Below are positions 1 through 8,793 of a DNA stretch of 64,000 nt, one piece after another. A program made the position numbers and the translations under genes. The notes beneath the pieces were generated by a model, which saw only the letters and a program-made list of their open reading frames with translations, did no database searches and had not been told where the DNA came from. The DNA is taken from positions 610,997-674,996 of the forward strand of contig UEGR01000003.1 in the NCBI GenBank assembly GCA_900465685.1. Direction: 5' to 3'. Position 1 is the first letter of the stretch; every line of letters starts with the position of its first letter. Origin of the DNA: Hyphomicrobiales bacterium. GTDB taxonomy: Bacteria > Pseudomonadota > Alphaproteobacteria > Rhizobiales > Rhizobiaceae.

Positions 1-2235
1 AGCAAGCCCGACAATCTCTCCATCTGCCGTCTTTGCGCCGACGTTGCTGTGATCGCCTGGGATATTCCAAGCCCGGCACGCCAGTCGACCAAATGCGCGC
101 TTGAAATGCCTGTCCAGCCGGTACCGCTGCTGAGCGTCGGCATTCCGCTGGAAAGTGGCGGTACACGCATGTTCTGGGCTATGCGCACCGGCACCGAACC
201 TGTTGAATTTGCGCTTTCTGCGGGCTCCCTCGGCCCCACGGTTCAGTCCATTCTCTATCCGGCCAATGAGCTTGCATCCTTTGATAGCGAACGCATGCTG
301 TCAGACCTGACCTTGCCGGGGCATATCAAGCTGCTTTCGACCATTTTGACCACATGGCGCAGCGCTTTCCGCCTGTCGCGCAATCAGACTTTTGCAGCGC
401 TTGTTCGCGACATCACGCTGGCGCTGACACCTGAGCCGCGCGAAATCCAGAACTGCGGCCAGCCGGTTGCCGGGCATCATCTGCTGGAGACTGCTGTCGA
501 TCCGATGCTGGGCGAAATTTCAGCCATCTATGGCGTCAGCAATGGAAGCGTCATCGTTATCCCTCCGCGCTTCACGGTCGGCCAGCAGTCGCACAAGGCG
601 TGGCAGCCCTGCCATCTTCTGGTTGAATCTCCGCAAGCCCTGCCCTCATCGTTCCTGTTCGTGCTGACCGGACAGAAGGGCGTTGCGATCCGTAAATTAT
701 CCGATGGTCCCTCGGAACCGATGGATTTCGGCAAATGGTGGACGAAATGGCAGGGCAATGCCGATCTGCGCGAATTTCTGGTCAGCCAGCTCGCCAAACT
801 CGATCCAAGCGGCCCGGCCGTAGCCATTGACCTGCAAAGCCGTTCGCCTCTTCCTGTGCGCCAGATCACACAATCCGCAAGCCATAACCCGGCGGCGGAA
901 ATCGACCTTGCGCTTGCGCTGGATAACGGGTTGATCGTCGGTGGCTGGTATCACGATCCATCGGCGATGCTCGGCGATATCGAATATCTGCCTGCCAATG
1001 GCAGTGCTATTTCACTGAAAGCCCATTTCCACAAATTTCCCGGCAAGATCGCCAAGCGCGAAGATGCGCCACAGGCCGATGTGACGGGATTTGTCGCGTG
1101 GCTGCCTGCGGCCAAGAACCTTGGCCCGCTTCTGCAACCGCGTTTCCAGATGCGGCTCACATCCGGAGCAACCGCGCCATTGGTCCCTGCCGCGCAGCCA
1201 TTCGAACCGGCAGAGCAGCGTAAGCGGATCTTGCGCGCCGTGCCGCCACAGCATGCACGCCCGAAAGTGTTAGAGACCATTCTCGCTCCCGCTCTGACCG
1301 AAGTGGAAAAGAAGCTGGGCGCGACCGTGCGCATTTCAGAGATCAAGGATTTCGGCACCACGCCCGCCAACCCGGTCGCGTCGATCGTCATCCCGCTTTA
1401 TCGCAATCTCGATTTCCTGCGCTTCCAGTTTTCATCACTGGCAACCGATCCCTGGATCGTCGCCAATGCAGAACTCATTTTCGTTCTCGATTCGCCGGAA
1501 ATACACGACGACACCGAGCATATGCTGGGTGGCCTGCATATCTTGCATGACCTGCCGTTTCGCCTTGTCATCATGAACCGCAATGGCGGTTATGCCCGCG
1601 CCTGCAATGCGGGGGCAAGCGTTGCAACAGGTACGGCCATTGTGATGCTGAATTCCGACGTCGTGCCGGAAAAGCACGGTTGGCTGCAAGAATTGCTGCA
1701 ACCGCTCTTCGACAACAAGCGGCTCGGCGCTATTGGCCCCCGACTTCTGTTTGAAGACGGCTCGCTCCAGCACGCAGGCCTCTATTTTGCCCGTGACCGC
1801 CACGGCGTCTGGCTCAACCATCATTACTACAAGGGCATGCCCGGCAGCTATGCGCCTGCCCTTGTAGGACGCGATGTTCCCGGCGTTACAGGCGCCTGCC
1901 TGATAACGCGCAAGGACATCTTCGATCTGGTCGGTGGTTATACTGAAGACTATGTGATCGGTGACTATGAAGACAGTGATCTCTGCCTGAAAATCCGCCA
2001 GCTTGGCTTTCAGGTTTACTACGACCCTGCCGTCGCGCTGTATCATTTCGAGCGCCGCTCGATCCGCCGTAGCGCTGATTATATGCGCGGCCTTGCCAGC
2101 CAATATAATTCCTGGATGCACACCCAGCGCTGGGACGAAGACATCACCGACCTGATGGCTCCGCCAGAGGATGAGGCGCAGACCGCGCCGTCGTCCAATG
2201 TGATCGTTGCCAAATATGAAAGGAGCGTCGCTTGA
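1..2235 (+). CDS. Composite family 2 glycosyltransferase (5' end outside window)
   Basis: The frame is open from the first base with coding-like codons, and the GTG at 49 has no ribosome binding site, so the gene almost certainly starts upstream of the window. The last 290 or so residues form a GT2 (GT-A fold) glycosyltransferase of the rhamnosyltransferase-like kind. Counting from base 1, it starts near residue 457 (ASIVIPLY), has NSD in the DXD position at 551-553, and EDSDLCLK near 657. GT2 enzymes transfer a sugar from a nucleotide-sugar at the cytoplasmic membrane face. Residues about 300-371 hold a module (GLIVGGWYHDP ... GFVAWLPA) that recurs in two downstream proteins; the rest of the N-terminal half is unassigned. 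The stop overlaps the next gene's TTG. Donor and acceptor are unknown. The GT2 call is firm; the role in a surface glycan is inferred from the neighbours. Confidence 0.85.
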   Translation, partial: SKPDNLSICRLCADVAVIAWDIPSPARQSTKCALEMPVQPVPLLSVGIPLESGGTRMFWAMRTGTEPVEFALSAGSLGPTVQSILYPANELASFDSERMLSDLTLPGHIKLLSTILTTWRSAFRLSRNQTFAALVRDITLALTPEPREIQNCGQPVAGHHLLETAVDPMLGEISAIYGVSNGSVIVIPPRFTVGQQSHKAWQPCHLLVESPQALPSSFLFVLTGQKGVAIRKLSDGPSEPMDFGKWWTKWQGNADLREFLVSQLAKLDPSGPAVAIDLQSRSPLPVRQITQSASHNPAAEIDLALALDNGLIVGGWYHDPSAMLGDIEYLPANGSAISLKAHFHKFPGKIAKREDAPQADVTGFVAWLPAAKNLGPLLQPRFQMRLTSGATAPLVPAAQPFEPAEQRKRILRAVPPQHARPKVLETILAPALTEVEKKLGATVRISEIKDFGTTPANPVASIVIPLYRNLDFLRFQFSSLATDPWIVANAELIFVLDSPEIHDDTEHMLGGLHILHDLPFRLVIMNRNGGYARACNAGASVATGTAIVMLNSDVVPEKHGWLQELLQPLFDNKRLGAIGPRLLFEDGSLQHAGLYFARDRHGVWLNHHYYKGMPGSYAPALVGRDVPGVTGACLITRKDIFDLVGGYTEDYVIGDYEDSDLCLKIRQLGFQVYYDPAVALYHFERRSIRRSADYMRGLASQYNSWMHTQRWDEDITDLMAPPEDEAQTAPSSNVIVAKYERSVA

Positions 2236-3068
2236 CCGACGTGGTAGCGCTGAAACAGCCTGAAACCAAACTTCCAATTCCCGAAGAACAGATCGGCTGG
2301 CTGACACGCGCCGTCTTGAAGAACCGCTTCCTGCCCTCACCCGACCCCAACAGCGTGTTTGTGGGCGACGGCGATTTCCGGGCCGTTGGTGCGGAGTTTC
2401 TCGGCCATTTCATCCGCAAAGGCGGCCTCAAGCCGGATGCGCGCGTTCTCGATATCGGATCAGGCATCGGACGCATGGCTGTTCCGCTGACCCAGTATCT
2501 CGACCCTGCCAAGGGTCGTTATGCGGGCATTGATCCGGTGGCTGGTGGCACGAACTGGTGCCGTCAGCACATCAGCGCGCTTTATCCGAACTTCCAGTTT
2601 CAGCACATTGATATAGCCCATGCGCTCTACAATCCGCGTGGCGCGGTCGACGGGCATCACCTCGTCCTGCCGTTTCCGGACAAGAGTGTCGACTTTGTCA
2701 TCATGACGTCGGTGGTGACGCATCTCGCCGCTGACGAAGTCAAAGTCTATCTGCGGGAAATTGCCCGTGTGCTGGCGCCGGGCGGCAAACTGTTCATGAC
2801 CGCCTTTGTCGTCGATGACATTGCCGCGCGTGACCGCCATGGCAAACGCGACCCGCGTCTCAGTTTCGAACGCAGCGGTGCAGGCCCGTGCTGGTATGTG
2901 CCGGAGCTGCCGCCACTCGCGGCCGTCGGCTTTGAGAATGGCTTTCTGGATCGCGCCCTTGCGGGCGTCGGCCTGACACTGGAACTGAAATCATTCGGCC
3001 ACTGGCGCGGGATCGCATCCGACCACTATCAGGATCTGTTCATTGCGACACGTGGAGGCGCTGTCTGA
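2232..3068 (+). CDS. Class I SAM-dependent methyltransferase
   Basis: The 278-residue protein carries a Rossmann methyltransferase fold. Motif I (VLDIGSGIGRMAVPL) lies near residues 74-88, an acidic AGIDP follows near 100, and the post-motif ARVLAPGGKLFMTAFV lies near 180-195. It should methylate an acceptor using S-adenosylmethionine; a sugar or glycan end group is likely from context, but the substrate cannot be read. The start is TTG at 2232, which overlaps the upstream stop, with AAAGGAG about six bases before it, so translation is probably coupled. The stop overlaps the ATG of the next glycosyltransferase. An alternative is methylation of a lipid or small molecule. Confidence 0.8.
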   Translation: MTDVVALKQPETKLPIPEEQIGWLTRAVLKNRFLPSPDPNSVFVGDGDFRAVGAEFLGHFIRKGGLKPDARVLDIGSGIGRMAVPLTQYLDPAKGRYAGIDPVAGGTNWCRQHISALYPNFQFQHIDIAHALYNPRGAVDGHHLVLPFPDKSVDFVIMTSVVTHLAADEVKVYLREIARVLAPGGKLFMTAFVVDDIAARDRHGKRDPRLSFERSGAGPCWYVPELPPLAAVGFENGFLDRALAGVGLTLELKSFGHWRGIASDHYQDLFIATRGGAV

Positions 3069-4327
3069 TGGCCCAACGCGTGCTCGTCGCTGCCCATAAT
3101 CACCCCTCCCTGCATCCCGGCGGGACGGAAATATTCGCGCATGACCTGTTCCGTGCCTATCAGCGTGCGGGTTGCGAAGCATTATTCCTCGGAGCCACCA
3201 ATAAGGTTCACCGTCAGGAACGCCCGGGAACGAGCTTTCAGAGCATCGGCAATGGCGGCGATGAAATCCTGCTCTGGTCTGGTCATTTCGACCGTTTCAA
3301 CATGAGCCAGGTCGATCTCTACGGCATAGTGCCGGACATTGTGGAACTACTGAAGGATTTCCGCCCGGATGTGGTGCATCTTCACCACCTGCTGCTGCTC
3401 GGTGCGGAATTTCCGCATATTGTCCGCCGCACATTGCCGGATTGCCGTATCGTCCTGACGTTGCATGACTATTACCCGATCTGTCACCATGACGGTCTGA
3501 TGGTGCGCACAACGGGCAAGGAACTTTGCTACGGCGCCAGCCCGGATCGCTGCCATGCCTGTTTCAAGGACATAGCGCTCGACAAATTCGTGCTGCGCGA
3601 GCGCCACATCAAGTCATTGCTGAGCGCGGTTGACGCCTTCGTGTCTCCAAGCGAATTCCTGAAACAGCGTTATGTTGACTGGGGTCTGTCGGAAGAACTG
3701 ATCAGCGTCATTCCAAACGGCCAACCGGAACGCCCTGCCATCGACACCCCACGTCGCGAAAGAACCAAGCCTGTGTTCGGTTATTTCGGCAATCTGAACC
3801 CGTGGAAGGGCGCGACTGTTCTGCTCCGGGCAGCGCAGCAGCTGATCAACGAGGGCTTCGACTTCGAATTGCGCGTGCATGGCGCGGCACCCTTTCAAAG
3901 CGAAAGCTTTGTCAGCGAGATCGACCAGCTTTTCTCTGAAACCGCCCCTTTCGTGCAACGGCGTGGCGCTTATCGGCGTGAAGATATCGCGCAACTGATC
4001 CGTACCGTCGATTGCGCCATCATGCCATCGATCTGGTGGGAGAATGCGCCCCTCGTCATTCAGGAAGCACAGGGACAGGATTGCCCTGTCATCTGCTCCA
4101 GTATCGGCGGCATGGCTGAAATGATTACGGACGGCGTAAACGGCCTGACCGTTCCGCCCAATGATCCGCAGGCGCTGGCGGAAGCCATGCGCCGCATGGC
4201 GGAAAACCCGGAGCTGCGTCAGTCACTCAGCGACAATGCACGCCATCCGGACACCATCGACACGACGGCTTCGCACTATCTCGATCTGATCGGGACATTG
4301 CGTACGGCCCGTGTCGAGGCAGCATAA
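3068..4327 (+). CDS. Family 4 glycosyltransferase (first of two paralogues)
   Basis: The 419-residue protein is a GT-B fold retaining glycosyltransferase. The N-terminal acceptor domain begins VLVAAHNHPSLHPGGTE. The donor domain has FGYFGNLNPWKGA near residue 235, the MPSIWWENAPLVIQEA segment with the E-x7-E-type region near 320, and GGMAEMITDGVNGL near 345. It resembles the protein at 7378-8700 along its whole length. Both contain a cysteine cluster, here CYGASPDRCHACF near residues 155-167, which could be a metal knuckle. The start ATG overlaps the previous stop (TGATG), indicating an operon. Sugar specificity is unknown. Confidence 0.87.
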   Translation: MAQRVLVAAHNHPSLHPGGTEIFAHDLFRAYQRAGCEALFLGATNKVHRQERPGTSFQSIGNGGDEILLWSGHFDRFNMSQVDLYGIVPDIVELLKDFRPDVVHLHHLLLLGAEFPHIVRRTLPDCRIVLTLHDYYPICHHDGLMVRTTGKELCYGASPDRCHACFKDIALDKFVLRERHIKSLLSAVDAFVSPSEFLKQRYVDWGLSEELISVIPNGQPERPAIDTPRRERTKPVFGYFGNLNPWKGATVLLRAAQQLINEGFDFELRVHGAAPFQSESFVSEIDQLFSETAPFVQRRGAYRREDIAQLIRTVDCAIMPSIWWENAPLVIQEAQGQDCPVICSSIGGMAEMITDGVNGLTVPPNDPQALAEAMRRMAENPELRQSLSDNARHPDTIDTTASHYLDLIGTLRTARVEAA

Positions 4328-4338
4328 GAGGTACAATT

Positions 4339-5109
4339 ATGAACATCGCGACCAAAGTTCCAACCGAAGGGGCAGCAAAACCGGCAGCAGCACAGGCTGC
4401 ATCCGCCGCACCTCAGAGGACCGAAGCCATGAAAGGACGCGTTGACGCCATCGAGGAAGGCCGCCTTTACGGCTGGGCGTTCGATCCCGGAGCGCCCACG
4501 GAACGGCTTTTGATCCGCGTTCTGCTCGATGACAAGCCCATCGCGGAAGCACCGGCGGACAAGGAACGTCCCGACCTGAAGCGCAACGGCATTGGCGATG
4601 GCTTGCACGCTTTCGAAGTGATGCTGCCGCAATTCGCCGCCGCTCGCGCCGGTGAACTTGTTGTCGTCGCAGCCAATGCGGCAGGCAATGAGCAGAAACT
4701 GCGTGTACCGAAACCCGACGAACAGGCCGCTGAAGCGCTGATTGCTGCGCCGATGACGCGCATTCTCGACAAGCTCGACATGTTGATGGCCGCGCAACGC
4801 CAGTTGCAGGTCAACCAGCGTTCGCTGCAACGCGTGGCTCCGGTGCTTGATAGTTCAGGCAATGCCGCACCTGCCGAAATGGCAGACATAACCGCATCCG
4901 TGGATGGCTTGCGCACCGATCTGCATCAGCGCATGACAGAACTCGACGTGCATATCATGCGCATGGACGGTGTGGTCGCCGGGCTTGAAAAGCGCATGGA
5001 CGACGTGCGCAAACGGGCCGGTGGCGACGTGAAAATGTTGTTCATGCTCATGTACGTTATGGCCGGTTTCGTTGCAGGCGCTATCCTGACGCTTTTCATG
5101 ATGCGCTGA
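4339..5109 (+). CDS. Membrane-anchored coiled-coil protein with GT-associated module
   Basis: I do not recognise this 256-residue protein as a named family. The first 30 residues are Ala/Pro-rich. Residues about 31-105 form a compact domain beginning GRVDAIEEGRLYGWAFDP and ending in a HAFEVMLP-like strand; similar modules occur in the composite proteins on both sides. Residues about 135-230 are predicted coiled coil, rich in heptads with M, L, R and D. Residues 233-254 are one transmembrane helix, followed by an Arg. There is no signal peptide, so the bulk is likely cytoplasmic with a C-terminal tail anchor. It sits 11 bases after one glycosyltransferase and 10 before the next protein. I infer a scaffold holding the glycosyltransferases at the membrane; this is not shown by the sequence. 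Confidence 0.7.
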   Translation: MNIATKVPTEGAAKPAAAQAASAAPQRTEAMKGRVDAIEEGRLYGWAFDPGAPTERLLIRVLLDDKPIAEAPADKERPDLKRNGIGDGLHAFEVMLPQFAAARAGELVVVAANAAGNEQKLRVPKPDEQAAEALIAAPMTRILDKLDMLMAAQRQLQVNQRSLQRVAPVLDSSGNAAPAEMADITASVDGLRTDLHQRMTELDVHIMRMDGVVAGLEKRMDDVRKRAGGDVKMLFMLMYVMAGFVAGAILTLFMMR

Positions 5110-5119
5110 GGGGAAACCC

Positions 5120-7381
5120 ATGACGCAAGACGAAAGACCCGCCACACAGCAACCGGCAGCAAAACCTGCCCGGCTATCAGAACGCCCGCCCATGATGATG
5201 GAAGGCGAGATGGTCGTCGGCTGTGTGGTCGAGGAAACGCTTCTGCTTGTGCTCGGCATCGGCAATGCGAGCGGCGATCAGGTCACGGCCTTTCTGAACG
5301 GCGATCCCGCGCTTAGCGTCAAGGTGAACCTCGTTACCTGGCCGCTGAAAGAGCCGTCTCCCGCTGGCACTCATGGATTTGTGGCCATCGTGCCAACGGG
5401 CATTTTGCGCCGCGGCATCCTCAAGACGGTGATGTTCCAGCATAAGGCCAAGGTGGCGCGCTATAATTTCGCATCGCGCGCTGCGCCCGTCGCCGATTTC
5501 GTCGCCATGATCGGCGACCTTGCCGGGCCAAGCCTGCCAACCGTCATCGATGAACTGGTAGAAGGGCTGATTTCCGGTCCTATCGGGCGCAAGAAGCTTG
5601 CCGCAATCACCGTTCTGTTGCAGGTCGGCGCGCGCTCCGATGGCTGCATTGAGCTGATTGGCGGCAGCGACGAAGGTGAAATCTTCGTTCAGGGCTGGGC
5701 GCAGGATCTGACGCCCGCCGTCACGCGACTTCTCATCAGCGGTAAAAACTCTTCGCTGGCAGAATGTTCGATCAGCGTTTTCGCACGCCCTGATCTCAAC
5801 GATCAAGCGTCGGGTTTTGCCGGTTTGCTGCTCGCCAATGAGCCAGTTGAACCGAACGATATCGAACGCCTGTTATTTCGCGGGCGACGCGGCTGGCGCT
5901 TCACGGAAGTCTATGATCGCAGGCTGCTGGCCGGATCGCGTGAGACGCCGGGGCATATTCGCGCCATCCTGCCGCGAGTGCGCAGTTCGACGGATATCCT
6001 GCTCCGGCTACGCTCTGCAGCCAATCGCTTCGACGGCGGCGAGACCGTCTCTGGCCTGCCCTTCCCGGTGCGGCTCGGCATCGACAATGTTTTTCGCGTT
6101 GAGGGCAGCGGCATTCTGGTTTCTGGCTGGCTGCTCGATCCCGACAGCCATGTGGAAAGCGTCAAGCTGCGCCGCCATCGCGGCGAGATACAGGTCGACG
6201 GCACATGGACCCGCTATGACCGGCCGGATGTAACCCACGAGTTCGACAACCAGCCGCCCTTCAATGCCGGTCTCGACCCCAACCGTCATGCGCATGGTTT
6301 CGTAGCCTTTGCGCCCGAACTTGCGGGCGACAGTACGTCACCCTTCTATATCGAGCTTGCCATCAGCGATGGACGCCGCGCCTTTCATCCGCTGACGCCG
6401 ACCCGTGTGACATCACGCGATGCGATTGTCCGGCAGATACGCGCAACCGACCCCAATGCCTGGGCGCTGCGCCACATTGTCGATCAACAGCTTGTTCCCC
6501 TGCTGAGCGGCGTCAGTCGTCCAGCACCTGAAGTGTTCGGCGTGGTCGATCTCGGCCCGTTCGAAGATGCGGTAAACCACGCCGCCAATCTGGCGATCAT
6601 CATCGGCGTCGATGAACGGGTAGAAGAGATAGAGCCTCTGCTGGCCCTGCTCGCACTCGATCCCGAAACCCGCATCGCGCCGATTGTCGTGGCGGCGGCA
6701 ACGGAAATCATCGACCGCATCGGGGTGCAAGTTCGAAGGCTCGCCGACTTCTATCGTCTGCGTATCCGGCTTGTCTCGGCAAGCGGTTCTGAAGACCTTT
6801 ACGATGCGCTGGAAGTTGGTGCGCGCGCCGTCACGACTGACAAGGTGGTGTTTCTGGCAGGCTCGCTTTTGCCGCGACGCGCCGGCTGGCTGAACAAGCT
6901 CGTCACGGCCTACGACGCACATCACGACTGCGTTTTGTCTCCAACGCTCGTTTACGAAGACGACTCCATACGCTGGGCCGGAACCTGGGTTGCCGGGCCG
7001 CAATCCGACAGAGCCCTCATCAGCCGCTATGCCGGTTATCCAATGGATTCCGTTTCCGGCATGTCACTCACAGAAGTCGCCACGGCGACCTTCGAATGCT
7101 GCATCCTGCCGCGTGATGCACTGTTTTCGGTTGGCGGTTTCACACGCGGCTATCTCGGCACGCATGAAAAAGGCCTCGATCTCGGCTTGAAACTCAAACA
7201 GTCCGGTCTGCGCTCCTACTGGCTGCCATCGGCGCAGATGCTCGGATCCGACGATGTATCGGTCACTGACAGAGCATCAACCATCGCATTGATCGAGCGG
7301 ATCGACCGTCAGGTCTTTGATGCACGCTGGTCGAAGATTCTTGCTGGCAGGCGCAGCGCACCGATTGAGGAACCCGCATGA
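5120..7381 (+). CDS. Composite protein with repeated modules and a degenerate GT2 domain
   Basis: The 753-residue protein has three module-like segments: about 24-93 (ends HGFVAIVP), 180-240 (EIFVQGWAQD ... SGFAGLLL) and 326-400 (ILVSGWLLDP ... HGFVAFAPE). Residues about 480-740 align by eye with the GT2 domain of the first gene: a LYDALEVGA helix, VVFLAGSLLP, RAGWLNKL, and a C-terminal HEKGLDLGLKLKQSG. The metal-binding position reads AGS (580-582) where the first gene has NSD, and EDSDL is replaced by EKGLDL, so catalysis is doubtful. It is preceded by AGGGGAAAC-type spacing at 5109-5118 and overlaps the next gene by ATGA. Likely a non-catalytic partner; a divergent active enzyme is the alternative. 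Confidence 0.72.
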   Translation: MTQDERPATQQPAAKPARLSERPPMMMEGEMVVGCVVEETLLLVLGIGNASGDQVTAFLNGDPALSVKVNLVTWPLKEPSPAGTHGFVAIVPTGILRRGILKTVMFQHKAKVARYNFASRAAPVADFVAMIGDLAGPSLPTVIDELVEGLISGPIGRKKLAAITVLLQVGARSDGCIELIGGSDEGEIFVQGWAQDLTPAVTRLLISGKNSSLAECSISVFARPDLNDQASGFAGLLLANEPVEPNDIERLLFRGRRGWRFTEVYDRRLLAGSRETPGHIRAILPRVRSSTDILLRLRSAANRFDGGETVSGLPFPVRLGIDNVFRVEGSGILVSGWLLDPDSHVESVKLRRHRGEIQVDGTWTRYDRPDVTHEFDNQPPFNAGLDPNRHAHGFVAFAPELAGDSTSPFYIELAISDGRRAFHPLTPTRVTSRDAIVRQIRATDPNAWALRHIVDQQLVPLLSGVSRPAPEVFGVVDLGPFEDAVNHAANLAIIIGVDERVEEIEPLLALLALDPETRIAPIVVAAATEIIDRIGVQVRRLADFYRLRIRLVSASGSEDLYDALEVGARAVTTDKVVFLAGSLLPRRAGWLNKLVTAYDAHHDCVLSPTLVYEDDSIRWAGTWVAGPQSDRALISRYAGYPMDSVSGMSLTEVATATFECCILPRDALFSVGGFTRGYLGTHEKGLDLGLKLKQSGLRSYWLPSAQMLGSDDVSVTDRASTIALIERIDRQVFDARWSKILAGRRSAPIEEPA

Positions 7382-8700
7382 GCGATAAACTCCGCGTTCT
7401 GGTCATCTCGCACGCCCACCCGTCGATCTCGCTGGGCGGGGGTGAAATCGCATCCTATAACCTGCACAAGGGTTTGAATGCCATTCCCGGCGTGCAATCG
7501 GTCTATCTGGCCCGCGCCGGACACCCCATCCCGCGCCACGGTACCACGGCATTGATGAGCATGCGCCGCGCCAGCGACGAAATCCTGTTTCACGCCGACG
7601 AATATGATCACTTCTACCTGTCGAACAAGAACACGGACGAAATCCGCCGAGATCTCCTGCGCTTCGTGCGCGATTTTGATCCGGATATTGTGCATTTCCA
7701 TCATGTGATGGGGCTCGGGCTGGAAACGCTTTATGCAATCCGCGAGACCTTGCCGGATCGCATCATTCTGGTCACGTTCCACGAATTCCTGTCGATCTGC
7801 AACAATGACGGCCAGATGGTGAAAGCCGGAACCTCGAAGCTCTGTAACGAGGCCTCACCCATTGATTGCCACGCCTGCTTTCCGCAGGTTCCGCCAGCAC
7901 GGTTCCTCAAGCGTGAGCGCTTTGTGCGTGGAATGCTGGAGCTGGCCGATGCCTTCATCTCGCCAAGCCAGTTTCTGGCAAACCGCTATCACGAATGGGG
8001 GCTGAACCCCGACAAGATGGCTGTCATCGAGAACGGCATCGCCATCCGCGAGGTTACGCCTCCGCGCGAACTGACCGGCCCGAACCCGCGCCGCAGCCGC
8101 TTTGCCTTTTTCGGCCAAATCAATCCGTTCAAGGGCATCGACGTATTGGTTGACGCGGTATCGCGTGTGCCGGAGCAGGTGTGGGGTGAAGATTCCCGCC
8201 TGATGATTTTCGGTGGCAATCTGGAAAAGCAGCCACCTGCCTTTCAGGAGCGGATGCAGAAGCTGATCGAAGAGGCCGGTCCCCGCGTGCGTTTTTATGG
8301 CGCTTATCAGAATGCGGAAATGCCGCGTCTCATGCAGTCGGTCGACTGGGTGGTGATGCCGTCCATCTGGTGGGAAAACTCACCGATCGTCATCCAGGAA
8401 GCCTTGCATCACCGCCGCCCGGTGATCTGCTCCAATATTGGCGGCATGGCCGAGAAAATTCGCGATGGCGAAGACGGGCTGCATTTCCGTGTTCGCAGCG
8501 CTGAAGATCTGGCCGACCGTTTCACAGAAGTTCTAAGCGAACCGAGTATCTGGGATCGACTTCACAATTCCGTCCGTCGTCCTGTACACTATGTTGATTG
8601 CGCCAAAGAGCATCTCGACCTTTACAACCGATTGCGCGAGGCAAAGCCTCGCAAACCGAAGCCGGCAGTGAGTGAAACTGTCCTCTCTCAGGCAAGCTGA
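7378..8700 (+). CDS. Family 4 glycosyltransferase (second paralogue)
   Basis: The 440-residue GT-B glycosyltransferase is a paralogue of the one at 3068-4327. Visible features are VLVISHAHPSISLGGGE at the N terminus, FFGQINPFKGIDVL near 245, MPSIWWENSPIVIQEA near 330, and GGMAEKIRDGEDGL near 360. The cysteine cluster (CNEASPIDCHACF near 162-174) is conserved between the two paralogues. Its ATG overlaps the preceding stop (ATGA), so the two genes are coupled. The Lys/Pro-rich C-terminal tail is unique to this copy. It probably adds a different sugar of the same glycan; the donor is unknown. Downstream, a 93-base gap with a palindromic repeat precedes the pyruvyl transferase. Confidence 0.87.
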   Translation: MSDKLRVLVISHAHPSISLGGGEIASYNLHKGLNAIPGVQSVYLARAGHPIPRHGTTALMSMRRASDEILFHADEYDHFYLSNKNTDEIRRDLLRFVRDFDPDIVHFHHVMGLGLETLYAIRETLPDRIILVTFHEFLSICNNDGQMVKAGTSKLCNEASPIDCHACFPQVPPARFLKRERFVRGMLELADAFISPSQFLANRYHEWGLNPDKMAVIENGIAIREVTPPRELTGPNPRRSRFAFFGQINPFKGIDVLVDAVSRVPEQVWGEDSRLMIFGGNLEKQPPAFQERMQKLIEEAGPRVRFYGAYQNAEMPRLMQSVDWVVMPSIWWENSPIVIQEALHHRRPVICSNIGGMAEKIRDGEDGLHFRVRSAEDLADRFTEVLSEPSIWDRLHNSVRRPVHYVDCAKEHLDLYNRLREAKPRKPKPAVSETVLSQAS

Positions 8701-8728
8701 GCCTGGCTTACCTGGAATCATTGTCTTA

Positions 8729-8777
8729 CGCATTTCCGAACGCAAAACCGTTTCACACTTTTGCTGGAAATGCTCTT
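8729..8777 (+). repeat. Palindromic intergenic repeat, copy 1 (RIME-like)
   Basis: Arms GCATTTCC (8730-8737) and GGAAATGC (8766-8773) flank a loop containing AAAACCGTTTCACACTTTT, the same core seen at 31.2, 42.9 and 61.5 kb. The outer arms differ from those of the later copies, so this is a variant. It resembles the Rhizobium-specific intergenic mosaic elements known from rhizobia. It lies just before the ribosome binding site of the pyruvyl transferase gene. Confidence 0.7.
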
Positions 8778-8793
8778 ATTAAAGGAAAACCGA

